Shown: positions 36,134-45,034 of the stretch, piece by piece
Position numbering within the stretch: position 1 is the stretch's first letter
How the letters are laid out: every line of letters starts with the position of its first letter
The notes under the pieces: generated by a model
What the model saw: only the letters and a program-made list of their open reading frames with translations
The model's database searches: none
Told to the model about the DNA's origin: nothing
Translations under genes and position numbers: made by a program
Assembly: GCA_964423405.1 (NCBI GenBank)
Contig: CAYREY010000001.1
Coordinates: 1-64,000, forward strand
DNA length: 64,000 bases
From: Bog-950 sp964423405
GTDB lineage: Bacteria; Bacteroidota; Bacteroidia; Chitinophagales; LD1
Direction: 5' to 3'

Positions 36134-36793
36134 CTAGCCGGCTATGTGTACCAGTTTGTGTATTGTTTCTACCGGGTCTTCGGTTGCAAATACTGCATTA
36201 CCGGCTACCAGCACATTAGCACCTGCTTCTATCAACTCAGCGGCATTGCCTAAGCCTACCCCTCCATCTACTTCTATTACAGCCGCCGAGCCACTCTCTG
36301 TTATAAGTGCTTTGGCTTCTTTCACTTTGCGGGTGGCAGTAGGTATAAATTTCTGCCCGCCAAAACCCGGATTTACACTCATAATAAGCACCAGGTCCAG
36401 CAGGTGAATTACATCTTTCAATACGTACACCGGTGTACCGGGATTAAGCGACACACCTGCCTTGGCACCGGTTTTCTTTATCTGGTGGATAACCGAATCC
36501 AGGTGTGTTACTGCCTCATAGTGTACCGTTATCATATCGGCACCTGCATCTCTAAACTGTTGCAGGTATTTCTCCGGCTGCACTATCATCAGGTGCACAT
36601 CGCAAAACTTAGCCGTGTGCTTACGTATAGCCTGCAACACCGGAAAGCCAAACGATATATTAGGAACAAATACCCCATCCATTACATCTATATGTATCCA
36701 TTCAGCCTCGCTGCGGTTCAGCATTTCTACATCGCGCTGCAGGTTGGCAAAATCGGCACTTAGTACCGATGGGGCTATTATTACGTTGCTCAT
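36134..36793 (-). CDS. rpe: Ribulose-phosphate 3-epimerase
   Basis: 219 residues from the ATG at 36793, which begins MSNVIIAPSVLSADF as in other epimerases. The frame stays open further upstream but that part lacks family similarity. Motifs are HIDVMDGVFVPNISFG, DVHLMIVQPEKY, SVNPGFGGQKF and IEVDGGVG, which carry the metal-binding His and Asp and the phosphate loop. It interconverts ribulose 5-phosphate and xylulose 5-phosphate in the pentose phosphate pathway. Single-gene unit. Confidence 0.95.
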   Translation of the reverse strand: MSNVIIAPSVLSADFANLQRDVEMLNRSEAEWIHIDVMDGVFVPNISFGFPVLQAIRKHTAKFCDVHLMIVQPEKYLQQFRDAGADMITVHYEAVTHLDSVIHQIKKTGAKAGVSLNPGTPVYVLKDVIHLLDLVLIMSVNPGFGGQKFIPTATRKVKEAKALITESGSAAVIEVDGGVGLGNAAELIEAGANVLVAGNAVFATEDPVETIHKLVHIAG

Positions 36794-36866
36794 GCGCGCT
36801 AATATAACACGTGCCGCCAAATAGTTGCCATGCTTTTGTAACCACCCCACCAACCTGCCGTATAGT

Positions 36867-37489
36867 ATGGTAATGACGGCCCCCTTAGCCCCAAAAATAG
36901 TTATTGCCCTGTTAGTGTGCCTGCTTACAACACCCGTATTGTACGCGCAGGTAAAGTTGCCTGTTGACCCTGCCAGTCGCATGGTCAGCTACAGCTATAC
37001 CATACAAACCGATAAGCCGGTCAACAAACAGGCACTTTATCAACTGGTGCAGGACTGGCTGGCGCAGACACAACTTTTCAACAAAGCCAACAACACAGCA
37101 GTAGCTAAAGTGAATGATAAAAACAGTATAGAAAACAAAGCCGCTGCCGAAAAAGAATTTGCCAACCCCGAGCCGCTTCAATTTGTCGACCCCGAATCGG
37201 ACAGGCTTAGTGGCAAAGGCATACTGCGCTACCATGGCCAGACCGGTGGCTGTATTAAACTGTTTTATGTACAGTATGCCGTTATTGTAATAGTAGAAGA
37301 TAATAAACTTACCTGCCAGATAAGCCACTTTAAGTATAATCACTTTAACAGCCGCAACTACCAACCCATACCGGTTTACAATTGGAACGGCAACATACCT
37401 TGCGACCAGGTTAATACACTGGAGTACCTTACTGAATGTGAAAACAATCCATCGGAGTTTGGTGCATTTTATACTTACATCAACACACA
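36867..37489 (+). CDS. Secreted DUF4468-like protein, 3' end lost in assembly gap
   Basis: About 207 residues are visible. The start could be the ATG at 36867 or 36873; both precede a signal peptide (IVIALLVCLLTTPVLYAQ). The domain (VSYSYTIQTDKPVNKQALYQLVQDWLAQTQLFN ... GKGILRYHG ... VIVIVEDNKLTCQISHFKYN) resembles DUF4468, a small alpha/beta domain of Bacteroidota exported proteins. The coding sequence runs into the N run at 37490 without a stop, so it is partial. Function unknown. Confidence 0.6.
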
Positions 37490-37589
37490 NNNNNNNNNNN
37501 NNNNNNNNNNNNNNNNNNNNNNNNNNNNNNNNNNNNNNNNNNNNNNNNNNNNNNNNNNNNNNNNNNNNNNNNNNNNNNNNNNNNNNNNN
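37490..37589. other. Assembly gap (100 N), flanks do not overlap
   Basis: Unlike the other two gaps, the 55 bases on either side are unrelated. Real sequence is therefore missing, including the end of the DUF4468-like gene and perhaps the last codons of the DUF3820 gene. Confidence 0.95.
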
Positions 37590-37796
37590 TTGCTCCAGGC
37601 CGTTCAGTTTAATCTCGTAGATAGTATCCAGCAGCATGCCCAGTTTACCCGGCGGAAAGCCCTTGCGCTTAAACCACTCCAGGTACGATACAGGCAAATC
37701 ACATAGCAAACGCCCCTGGTATTTACCAAAGGGCATTTTCATTTCTACCAGTTTCAATAGCAGTTCAGGGTCGGGCCCTACCGGTGGGGTTTCCAT
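37590..37796 (-). CDS. DUF3820 family protein, C-terminus cut by gap
   Basis: 69 residues visible. The DUF3820 signature is clear: MPFGKYQGRLLCDLPVSYLEWFKRKGFPPGKLGMLLDTIYEIKLNGLEQ (positions 20-68; key residues K, G, L and the W-F-x-x-K-G-F block). Family proteins are about 70-80 residues, so only a few may be missing. Its ATG overlaps the amtB stop (TAATG), showing translational coupling to the ammonium transporter. Molecular role unknown. Confidence 0.8.
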
Positions 37797-39115
37797 TATT
37801 GCTGACCGGGCTTTTTAAGCTTATATACCTCACCGTGTTGCGTAAAATCAAGCCCGTCTATCTCTTCCTGCAGGCTTACACGTAGCGGCACTACTTTCTC
37901 GGTAAGTTTGTACAGTATATACGAACCGCCAAAGGTGTAAACACTAACTATCAGCAGCCCCAACAGGTGATATAAAAAGGTAGTAGTATGGCCATAAAAC
38001 AGGCCCACATCTTTGGCAAACACGCCCGTTAATATCATACCTACTATACCACCCAAACCATGGCAGGGGAACACATCCAGCGTATCATCCAGGTGGTATT
38101 TATCTTTGGCTTTAACGGCCAGGTTGCTGATGATGGAAGCCGCAAAGCCAATAAACAAAGCGTGGGGTATGGTTACAAAACCCGCTGCCGGTGTAATAGC
38201 CACTAAGCCTACCACAGCGCCTATACAGGCCCCCATAGCCGACACCTTTTTACCGCGTATGGCATCAAAAAATATCCAGGCCATCATGGCCGCTGCCGAG
38301 GCTACCACCGTAGTGGCAAAGGCCAGCACAGCCGTTGTATTGGCCCCCAGCGATGAACCTGCATTAAAACCAAACCAGCCAAACCAAAGCATACCGGTAC
38401 CCAGTATTACAAACGGTATGTTGGCGGGCTCTACATGCTGCTGGTCCTGAAAAGATTTACGGCTGCCTAGTATAATAGCACCAGCCAGTGCGGCATAACC
38501 GGCACTCATGTGTACCACGGTACCACCGGCAAAATCAAGTACCCCCCATTTGTGCAAAAAGCCTTCAGGGTGCCAGGTCCAGTGGGCCAGCGGGGCATAT
38601 ATAAATATAGAGAACAGACAGATGAACAACAGGTAGGCGTTAAACTTTACGCGCTCGGCAAAGCTACCGGTAATAAGGGCCGGGGTAATAATGGCAAACT
38701 TTAACTGGAAGATGGCAAACAGCAAAAACGGTATACCCGGTGATAAGGTGGGGTGCGTATTCAAATCTACCCCCTTAAACATAAAAAACGAAAACGGGTT
38801 ACCTATCAGCCCGTGAAAACTTTCGCCAAAGCAAAGGCTGAAACCAAAGCATACATATAACACGGTAATTACACCCAGCGTTACAAAACTTTGCAGCATG
38901 GTACTGATGATATTCTTCTTGCTCACCATACCACCGTAAAAAAACGATAAGCCGGGTGTCATCAACAATACCAAACCCGATGCCGTAAGCATCCAGGCAA
39001 TATCGGCCGGGTTTATGTTTACCGATGTGGGGGCTGCCAATTCGGGGTTATAAAACAAACCCAGGCAACAAACAAAAGCCAACACAAAAAACGAAATGAA
39101 GTACCTTGTCCTCAT
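37796..39115 (-). CDS. amtB: Ammonium transporter
   Basis: 439 residues: a signal-like first segment and eleven transmembrane helices. Landmarks are ASGLVLLMTPGLSFFYGGMV, the first pore histidine in GGTVVHMSAGYAAL, the second in LDVFPCHGLGGIVGMI, and the aromatic gate region FGFSLCFGE. It conducts ammonium/ammonia across the inner membrane. No glnK regulator is adjacent; a DUF3820 gene follows instead. The C-terminal tail (EIDGLDFTQHGEVYKL) matches the family's cytoplasmic tail. Confidence 0.93.
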   Translation of the reverse strand: MRTRYFISFFVLAFVCCLGLFYNPELAAPTSVNINPADIAWMLTASGLVLLMTPGLSFFYGGMVSKKNIISTMLQSFVTLGVITVLYVCFGFSLCFGESFHGLIGNPFSFFMFKGVDLNTHPTLSPGIPFLLFAIFQLKFAIITPALITGSFAERVKFNAYLLFICLFSIFIYAPLAHWTWHPEGFLHKWGVLDFAGGTVVHMSAGYAALAGAIILGSRKSFQDQQHVEPANIPFVILGTGMLWFGWFGFNAGSSLGANTTAVLAFATTVVASAAAMMAWIFFDAIRGKKVSAMGACIGAVVGLVAITPAAGFVTIPHALFIGFAASIISNLAVKAKDKYHLDDTLDVFPCHGLGGIVGMILTGVFAKDVGLFYGHTTTFLYHLLGLLIVSVYTFGGSYILYKLTEKVVPLRVSLQEEIDGLDFTQHGEVYKLKKPGQQ

Positions 39116-39185
39116 ATTATAAAAATATAATTATGTATTTACTTGGCGCTAAAATACCAAAAACAAGGTGCTGGGGGCTTAATTT

Positions 39186-40169
39186 TTATAACAATTGTAG
39201 ATAATCAACGTATTTTTTCACTCCATTCTCCAATAAAGTGAATTCTGGAGCCATGTGGGCTGTTTTTAGTTTTCCCATATCAGCCTCGGTAAAATACTGG
39301 TATTTATCGCGTATATCGGCAGGGGTAGGTATATAGCTTATCTGCGCGGGCAGTTGCAGGGCAGTAAAAATAGCGTTCACCAAATCGTTAAACGTACGCG
39401 CCTTACCGGTGCCCAGGTTATAAATAGCCGATGGGGCCGGCTGGCCGGCAACTGCGGCATTGTAAAAGTTAAGGCACACCTGCACTACATCCTCTACAAA
39501 AATAAAGTCGCGCAGTTGCTCGCCATCTTTATACGCCGGGTGGTGGCTGGCAAAAAGCTTTACACTACCATGCTGTTTTATCTGGTTATAGGCATGCCAC
39601 ACTACCGAGGCCATCCGGCCTTTATGAGACTCATGCGGGCCATATACATTAAAAAACTTCAGGCCGCACCAAAAGGGCGGGGCTATGCCTTTATCTACCT
39701 GCTCCATTACAAACAAATCGAACAAGAGTTTCGAAAGCCCGTAGGGGTTTAGCGGTTTCAGTTCTTTTAGTAAGGTATGGTCGTCGCTAAAGGTTTTCTC
39801 ACCCATACCATACGTAGCCGCCGATGACGCATACACCAGTGGCAGTTGCTTTACAGCACATAACTCCCACACCGCCTTGCTGTAACTAAGGTTCAGCGAA
39901 TCCAGCACACGGAAATTAAACTCCGTAGTATCGGTACGCGCCCCCAGGTGAAACACAAAGCCAACCTCTTCGCTGTTCTCGGCCAGCCACTCAATAAAAT
40001 TATCGCGGTTAACCAGGCTGGTGTATTTTACACCAGTAAGGTTAGCGGCCTTGGCAGGGTTATCAAAATAATCTACCAGTATCAGGTTGGTAAAACCGGC
40101 AGCGTTAAGCCCACGTGCCAGGTTGCTGGCAATAAACCCCGCTGCACCGGTTACTACTATGGCGCTCAT
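39186..40169 (-). CDS. hldD: ADP-L-glycero-D-manno-heptose 6-epimerase
   Basis: 327 residues, short-chain dehydrogenase fold. The NAD(P) motif is TGAAGFIASNLARGLN, the catalytic Ser/Thr lies in VYASSAATYG, YxxxK is in NPYGLSKLLFD, and sugar-binding FNVYGPHESHKGRMASVVW is typical of HldD. It makes the heptose used in lipopolysaccharide inner core. The stop overlaps nothing; the next gene on this strand ends upstream with a four-base overlap at 40166-40169. Confidence 0.92.
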   Translation of the reverse strand: MSAIVVTGAAGFIASNLARGLNAAGFTNLILVDYFDNPAKAANLTGVKYTSLVNRDNFIEWLAENSEEVGFVFHLGARTDTTEFNFRVLDSLNLSYSKAVWELCAVKQLPLVYASSAATYGMGEKTFSDDHTLLKELKPLNPYGLSKLLFDLFVMEQVDKGIAPPFWCGLKFFNVYGPHESHKGRMASVVWHAYNQIKQHGSVKLFASHHPAYKDGEQLRDFIFVEDVVQVCLNFYNAAVAGQPAPSAIYNLGTGKARTFNDLVNAIFTALQLPAQISYIPTPADIRDKYQYFTEADMGKLKTAHMAPEFTLLENGVKKYVDYLQLL

Positions 40170-40963
40170 TCTATTATCAGTTTGCGGGTAGTGGTGCCGG
40201 CACGCACAAAATATAAACCGGGCTGCCAGCCATTGGCCGGCAGGGTACCCCTTGTAAAGTTTTCGGCACGGTACACCACACGGCCGGCTATATCCAGCAC
40301 CAGTAGTTCGGCAGTTTCACCGGCATCTAGTTGTATATGGCAACCGGTAGCATAGTTGCATGGGTTGGGGTAAATGCGCAACGCTACGTTGTCATTTAAT
40401 TCGCCAATGGCAGCCTGTGGGTCGTTACGGAAAGAGATGGTATCAAAATCTACAAAATACCCGCCACCGCTGCCAAAGCGGCAACGTACTTTAAGGGTAA
40501 CATTACTACCGCTGTAAGGCCCCAGCCATATCTGGCGGCGTACAAAATTAAGGTTAGTGGTATGGTTGCTTTTATTTATGCTGTGCACCGGTATATAATT
40601 CTGGTTATCGGTGCTTATAAAAAAGTCAATGGTATCGCCATCATCCAGCACCGTAGGGGTAGAGGGGTATATATTCTGATCGACCACCCGGTAATAAAAC
40701 GATACTACCGACTGGCTGTTAAGCGGCCCTACCAGCGGGGTAATGGTAGAATCCTGCCGGATGGTACTGCTTAGTTTGGCTATCAGCCCCTTGGAATCGT
40801 CGCGGCCATGTGCCAATGCCACTTTCATACTACCGCCCCAGCCGGCCGGCACCTGGCCCGATGGCAGGCCCTCAAAACCTTCGCCAAACGGGTACGTTTG
40901 TGCCCACACCTGGCATACCAATAGCACTAAACTTAATAATAGCAGTTGTTTCACTTTCAGCAT
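40166..40963 (-). CDS. Secreted jelly-roll (choice-of-anchor J-like) protein with T9SS sorting domain
   Basis: 265 residues, signal peptide about 1-21. The domain YPFGEGFEGLPSGQVPAGWGG ... SVVSFYYRVVDQNIYPS ... DTIDFFISTDNQNYIPVHSIN ... YFVDFDTISF has the MAM/choice-of-anchor J pattern of a lectin-like jelly roll. A type A sorting domain follows (LRIYPNPCNYATGCHI...GLYFVRAGTTTRKLIIE). It is translationally coupled (four-base overlap) to hldD. Surface ligand unknown. Confidence 0.82.
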   Translation of the reverse strand: MLKVKQLLLLSLVLLVCQVWAQTYPFGEGFEGLPSGQVPAGWGGSMKVALAHGRDDSKGLIAKLSSTIRQDSTITPLVGPLNSQSVVSFYYRVVDQNIYPSTPTVLDDGDTIDFFISTDNQNYIPVHSINKSNHTTNLNFVRRQIWLGPYSGSNVTLKVRCRFGSGGGYFVDFDTISFRNDPQAAIGELNDNVALRIYPNPCNYATGCHIQLDAGETAELLVLDIAGRVVYRAENFTRGTLPANGWQPGLYFVRAGTTTRKLIIE

Positions 40964-41094
40964 AGCTGTTTATTATGCCCGTGAAAATATAAAACCGCCA
41001 CACATGTAGCGGTGCAAAGTATTTATACATACAATTTCTGAATCGCTGATTATCGTAACATAATCCATTATCACCAATATCGTATCAGGTAGGG

Positions 41095-41150
41095 CTCCCC
41101 TCTCCTTTTTTTAAGGAGAGGGGAGCTGCCAAAGGCTGAGGGGTGAGGCA
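41095..41150. repeat. REP-like palindromic intergenic repeat
   Basis: A perfect 13-base-pair hairpin (CTCCCCTCTCCTT at 41095-41107 / AAGGAGAGGGGAG at 41113-41125) is followed by GCTGCCAAAGGCTGAGGGGTGAGG. The same two-part layout, a CTCC-rich hairpin followed by a GGC...GC...GAGG segment, occurs at 62541-62612, suggesting one dispersed repeat family. Confidence 0.6.
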
Positions 41151-41197
41151 AAAGGCCATAGAATAACAACAGGTTAGGCTAGGCCAAAAATCAAGAA

Positions 41198-41227
41198 AAC
41201 AAAAAAAGCATCCTTACAGGGATGCTT
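41198..41227 (-). terminator. Intrinsic terminator of the SprB-repeat gene
   Basis: A nine-base-pair stem (AAAGCATCC / GGATGCTTT) with a short loop. On the minus strand it is followed by a run of seven T's, 30 bases past the stop codon at 41257. Confidence 0.88.
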
Positions 41228-41256
41228 TTCTGAAATGATAACTTATATACAACTTA

Positions 41257-42090
41257 TTACTTGCTTACAGTTACTGTTTGGTTAAGTACCTCGGCACCAT
41301 TTTTTACACGTACCACATAGTTACCGTTAGGCAGGTCAACTGTGCTAAGTGTTTCAATATCCGATACTGCTTTTTTGCTAAGTACCACCTGGCCGTTGGT
41401 GTTCATTACTGTTATCTCGGCGCCTTCTTTAGTGGCTACTTTCAAAAAGTCTGAACTTGGATTTGGGTACAGGCTAAGGCTAAGGTTAGGAGCGTTACCG
41501 GCATTTGGTGCCAGCAGTCCGCTGTTGTTGCTGTTGTTATTGTTAGAGGTGCTGTTGTTATGGAAACCACCAACATTAAAGCCACCTATTTCCGATACGG
41601 TATGCGATGCTACAGTCTGGCAACCAAAACCATCGGTAATGGTTACTGCGTAAGTGCCGGCCGATAGGTTGCTGATATCTTCGGTAGTAGCACCGTTGCT
41701 CCACTGGTAAGCATAATCATACGTACCACCACGGGTAGTAAGGTTAATAGCACCATCGCTACCGCCCTGGCTGCTTACGTTTACAACAAACGCGTTAGCT
41801 GTAAGTTGAAATGGCTCGGCAATAACTACAGTGTTTGATGATACCAGGCTGCTGGCATCGGTTACAGTTACTGTATATGAACCGGCAGGCAGGTTAGTTA
41901 AAGATGAAGTGGTAGAACCATTGCTCCACAAATATGAGTAAGGGGCCGTGCCACCATCTACCTGCAGGCTAACCGAACCTGTAGAAGCACCATAGCAAAG
42001 CGGGCTTTGGTACATTACTTTAACCGAGAAGAACTGGGCATTTACGCTTACTGCTACCAGGGTTATTGCAATTAGTAATAAGTTTTTCAT
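41257..42090 (-). CDS. SprB-repeat surface protein with T9SS sorting domain
   Basis: 277 residues from the ATG at 42090, which begins the signal peptide MKNLLLIAITLVAVSVNAQ; the frame is open further upstream but without similarity. Two SprB-type repeats (about 28-105 and 110-185) carry LCYGASTGSVSLQVDGGTAPYSYLWSNGSTT and AGSYTVTVTD-like endings. A Ser/Asn-rich linker and a type A sorting domain (LSLYPNPSSDFLKVATKEG) follow. SprB repeats are known from gliding adhesins, but this short protein more likely is a generic surface protein. It ends in a strong terminator. Confidence 0.83.
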   Translation of the reverse strand: MKNLLLIAITLVAVSVNAQFFSVKVMYQSPLCYGASTGSVSLQVDGGTAPYSYLWSNGSTTSSLTNLPAGSYTVTVTDASSLVSSNTVVIAEPFQLTANAFVVNVSSQGGSDGAINLTTRGGTYDYAYQWSNGATTEDISNLSAGTYAVTITDGFGCQTVASHTVSEIGGFNVGGFHNNSTSNNNNSNNSGLLAPNAGNAPNLSLSLYPNPSSDFLKVATKEGAEITVMNTNGQVVLSKKAVSDIETLSTVDLPNGNYVVRVKNGAEVLNQTVTVSK

Positions 42091-42267
42091 GTTTCTGATT
42101 TTAAAAGTTGTGTTTTTAAAGTTTTCCTTTCTTGCTTTGTTATACAGCAACCGCAAACCAAAAGTTACAGTACACAGCTAAACACTTACAACGTGCATTT
42201 TGTATTGCACCAGCGTATAACAACTACTACAAACTGGCACCAAAATACTGATAACCAAACCCATACA

Positions 42268-42302
42268 AAAAGCCGACAGCCCTTACAACAGGGCTGCCGG
42301 CA
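42268..42302 (-). terminator. Intrinsic terminator of ftsE
   Basis: GCCGACAGCCCT (42272-42283) pairs with AGGGCTGCCGGC (42290-42301) with one mismatch. On the minus strand it is followed by TTTTTG, about 33 bases after the ftsE stop codon. Confidence 0.8.
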
Positions 42303-42333
42303 TATACTATATATTAAATAATGTGTAAAACTA

Positions 42334-43029
42334 TCAGGGCCGTATGTTAATCCCCTTTTCCAGATTAATGGAGTTGTTGTAACAACTATATATTTTAGAA
42401 GGGTACCGCTCAATAAGCTGATAATTGTGGGTAGCCATTAAAACGGCGGTGTTATGCTCGCGGTTAATTTTTATAAGCAGGCGCATTATCTCGTCCGATG
42501 TTTCGGGGTCCAGGTTGCCGGTTGGCTCATCGGCTATAAAAACGGCCGGGTTGTTAAGCAGGGCACGGGCAATTACCAGGCGCTGCTGCTCGCCGCCCGA
42601 AATCTGGTAAGGCATTTTAGGCGATAGGTGGGTTAAGCCCACTTCGTTCAATACCTCGGCAATCCGCTCCTCGCGCTTGGGTTTGCTCTCCCACCCCGTG
42701 GCGCGCAGTACAAAGTCAAGGTTATCCTGCACGTTACGGTCGTTCAGTAACTGAAAATCCTGAAAAACGATACCAATTTTACGGCGCAGATAAGGTATCT
42801 CGCTCTTTTTTATGGTTTTAAGGTTGTACCCGCAAATAGCGGCTTCGCCTTCGTTTACCTTAATTTCGGCATACAGGGTTTTTATAAAACTGCTTTTGCC
42901 GGCTCCGGTACGGCCTATCAGGTACACAAACTCGCCCTGCTGCAAATCAAAATTCACATCACTAAGTATCAGCGTACCGCTTTGGTACACATTTACATGC
43001 TTATAACTGATTACGGTTTCTGCCTCCAT
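42334..43029 (-). CDS. ftsE: Cell-division ABC ATPase FtsE
   Basis: 231 residues. Walker A is GRTGAGKSS (about 38-46), the Q-loop is IGIVFQDFQLLNDRNVQDNL, the signature is ISGGEQQRLVIARAL, and Walker B is VFIADEPTGNLDPETS. IGxVFQDFxLL and the 230-residue length identify FtsE rather than LolD. It normally works with FtsX to activate peptidoglycan hydrolases at division; ftsX is not adjacent here. A terminator follows, so it appears monocistronic. Confidence 0.88.
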   Translation of the reverse strand: MEAETVISYKHVNVYQSGTLILSDVNFDLQQGEFVYLIGRTGAGKSSFIKTLYAEIKVNEGEAAICGYNLKTIKKSEIPYLRRKIGIVFQDFQLLNDRNVQDNLDFVLRATGWESKPKREERIAEVLNEVGLTHLSPKMPYQISGGEQQRLVIARALLNNPAVFIADEPTGNLDPETSDEIMRLLIKINREHNTAVLMATHNYQLIERYPSKIYSCYNNSINLEKGINIRP

Positions 43030-43160
43030 GCTTACTTATTACACTCACAAATTACGCTATACACAACCTAACACCAAAACCCTGTTACCAACAAAGCAAC
43101 GGGCGCGTTGTTGTTTTAATACAACGGTTAAGCACAGCAAATAAGTATGTGGCAAAGCCT

Positions 43161-44498
43161 TTAAACAATATCCAGCTTTTTAAACCTGAAGAACAACAGG
43201 CTGGCTATAAGTATAGAAACCCAATACACCCATTCGGCGGTCCATATCCAAAAGGTGTTTACAAAAGGCATTTTAAATAGTACCTGAAAAAAAACAATGT
43301 ATATAATTACAGTAACCACCTGTATGCCCAGCGCTATGTATATATCGCCCAGGCTTATTACACCATTAAATATGATATTGGAAAACGACATGAGTATAAA
43401 CACTACAAATATTACCGGTAGTATCTCTATAGCCATGGGTATTAAAGCGGTATCCTGTTTACTGGTAAACACACCTATACAAAACTGCGGAAACAGATAA
43501 ATAACCAGGCACGACAACACCGCAAAACCCATGCTTATTACACTAATACGCCAGATAGCGCTTTTAACGCCGCTGTAGTCGCGCTGGCCTACCAGGTTAC
43601 TGATAACTGTATTGGCCGTTGACCCCAGCGACCAAGTAGGAATAGTAAAAAACAATATTAACTGACGGAATATAGAGGATATAGCCAACGCATCGGCACC
43701 CAGTTGGGTTTCTATACGGGCAAATAAAAACAGCCACGCTCCCACTGCCGCCAACGATTGCAACATTAAGGGCACCGCAATGTTACCCATCTTCAGCATC
43801 AGCCCGCCATCAAACTTTTTAAACCTGAAAAGAAAAAAATCGTGAATGCGCTGCTTGTGAAACGTACCGGCAAACAACACCAGCACGGCCAGTGTCTCGG
43901 ATATACTGGTGGCCAGCCCCGAGCCGCCAATACCTATGTGCGGCAAACCAAACTTACCATACACCAGCCCGTAGTTTAAAAAGATATTGAAAAAGGTCAT
44001 TACCCCCACCGAGGCTGCCAGTATAGGCGTGCGCCCTATACCCGAGTAAAAGGCTATAAACACAAAACTGATAAAGCTGGGTATTAGCCCGTAAATACGG
44101 TAGCTGAGAAACACCTCGCACTTCTGCACTATTTCTTCGCTGGTAAGCATAAACCCAAGTATTTCGTGGGTAAAGCCCTTTATAAGCCCGAAAAACACCA
44201 GTGCCACCGCAAGCATGGCAATAATAGTGGTATCTACTATGTTGCCCACCCCTTTCAGGTTCAGTTCGCCCATGCTACGCGCTATCAGCATTTGTGTGCC
44301 CCGCGTAAAACTAAAGCCAGCCATAAACAGCACCGAGTAAAATATACTGGCAAAGCCTATGGCGTCCAGCTCGGTTTTGCCCAGGTTTCCTACAAAAATA
44401 GTATCAAACACACCGTTGCTGGTCCAGGCCAGGTTGCCCAGTATCAGCGGCAGCGATATGGTTAATATCTCTTTGTATGTTGCCTTTAGTTGTGCCAT
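43161..44498 (-). CDS. MATE-family multidrug/sodium antiporter
   Basis: 445 residues with about twelve membrane helices. Motifs include SLPLILGNLAWTSNGVFDTIFVGNLG at the start, FSFTRGTQMLIARSMGE, and a second-half repeat around NTVISNLVGQRDYSGVK. Length fits the NorM/DinF-like MATE family. The exported compound cannot be told. The gene is three bases downstream of the thioesterase gene on the same strand, indicating an operon. Confidence 0.9.
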   Translation of the reverse strand: MAQLKATYKEILTISLPLILGNLAWTSNGVFDTIFVGNLGKTELDAIGFASIFYSVLFMAGFSFTRGTQMLIARSMGELNLKGVGNIVDTTIIAMLAVALVFFGLIKGFTHEILGFMLTSEEIVQKCEVFLSYRIYGLIPSFISFVFIAFYSGIGRTPILAASVGVMTFFNIFLNYGLVYGKFGLPHIGIGGSGLATSISETLAVLVLFAGTFHKQRIHDFFLFRFKKFDGGLMLKMGNIAVPLMLQSLAAVGAWLFLFARIETQLGADALAISSIFRQLILFFTIPTWSLGSTANTVISNLVGQRDYSGVKSAIWRISVISMGFAVLSCLVIYLFPQFCIGVFTSKQDTALIPMAIEILPVIFVVFILMSFSNIIFNGVISLGDIYIALGIQVVTVIIYIVFFQVLFKMPFVNTFWIWTAEWVYWVSILIASLLFFRFKKLDIV

Positions 44499-44501
44499 TG
44501 C

Positions 44502-44948
44502 TTACTTTTCTATTACAGCCATGGTAGCAGTACCCTTGGCTACGGTTACCTCCTCTCCGTCTTTTATATAGTATAACTCGCCCTCGCAAAAATGAAACCG
44601 CTTACCTGCTTTTACCACACTGCCCCGCGCGTAAAACTTATCGCTTATACCGGGGTTAAAATACGAGGTCTTGGCCTCTACGGTAAACACCTTTTGGCCC
44701 TCTTCTACCATAGCGTATGCCGCAAAACCCTGCACCATATCCAGTATGGCCGAGGTAACACCACCGTGCAGCCAGCCGTTTTGCTGGTGGTGTATTTCTT
44801 TAAACTCCATCTCGCCGGCCATATAGCCGGGTTCTATAGTGGTAAATACAAAACCTATCCAGTGCAGAAACTTGTTCCGCTGCATCATCAGTTCGGTGTA
44901 CGCTTTAAAGTTGGGGTTACGCGCTTCTAACTTTTTCATCTTTTCCAA
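44502..44948 (-). CDS. PaaI-type hotdog thioesterase
   Basis: 148 residues; start at 44948, or at the ATG three codons later. The hotdog helix and active-site segment HQQNGWLHGGVTSAILDMVQGFAA has the HGG motif of PaaI/YdiI thioesterases, with EAKTSYFNPG following. It probably hydrolyses an acyl- or aryl-CoA. It lies in a two-gene unit with the MATE exporter. Confidence 0.83.
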   Translation of the reverse strand: MEKMKKLEARNPNFKAYTELMMQRNKFLHWIGFVFTTIEPGYMAGEMEFKEIHHQQNGWLHGGVTSAILDMVQGFAAYAMVEEGQKVFTVEAKTSYFNPGISDKFYARGSVVKAGKRFHFCEGELYYIKDGEEVTVAKGTATMAVIEK

Positions 44949-45034
44949 ACATAGAAAAGTTAACGATTACCAACGCAACAAATTGCACTGACCCACATCA
45001 GGTAACAATTGCAGAACAATTCTATTTTAGCGCT

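Noticed and set aside
36794..36982. Upstream extension of rpe to 282 residues
   Set aside because: The first 63 residues lack similarity; MSNVIIAPSVLSADF is the standard start.
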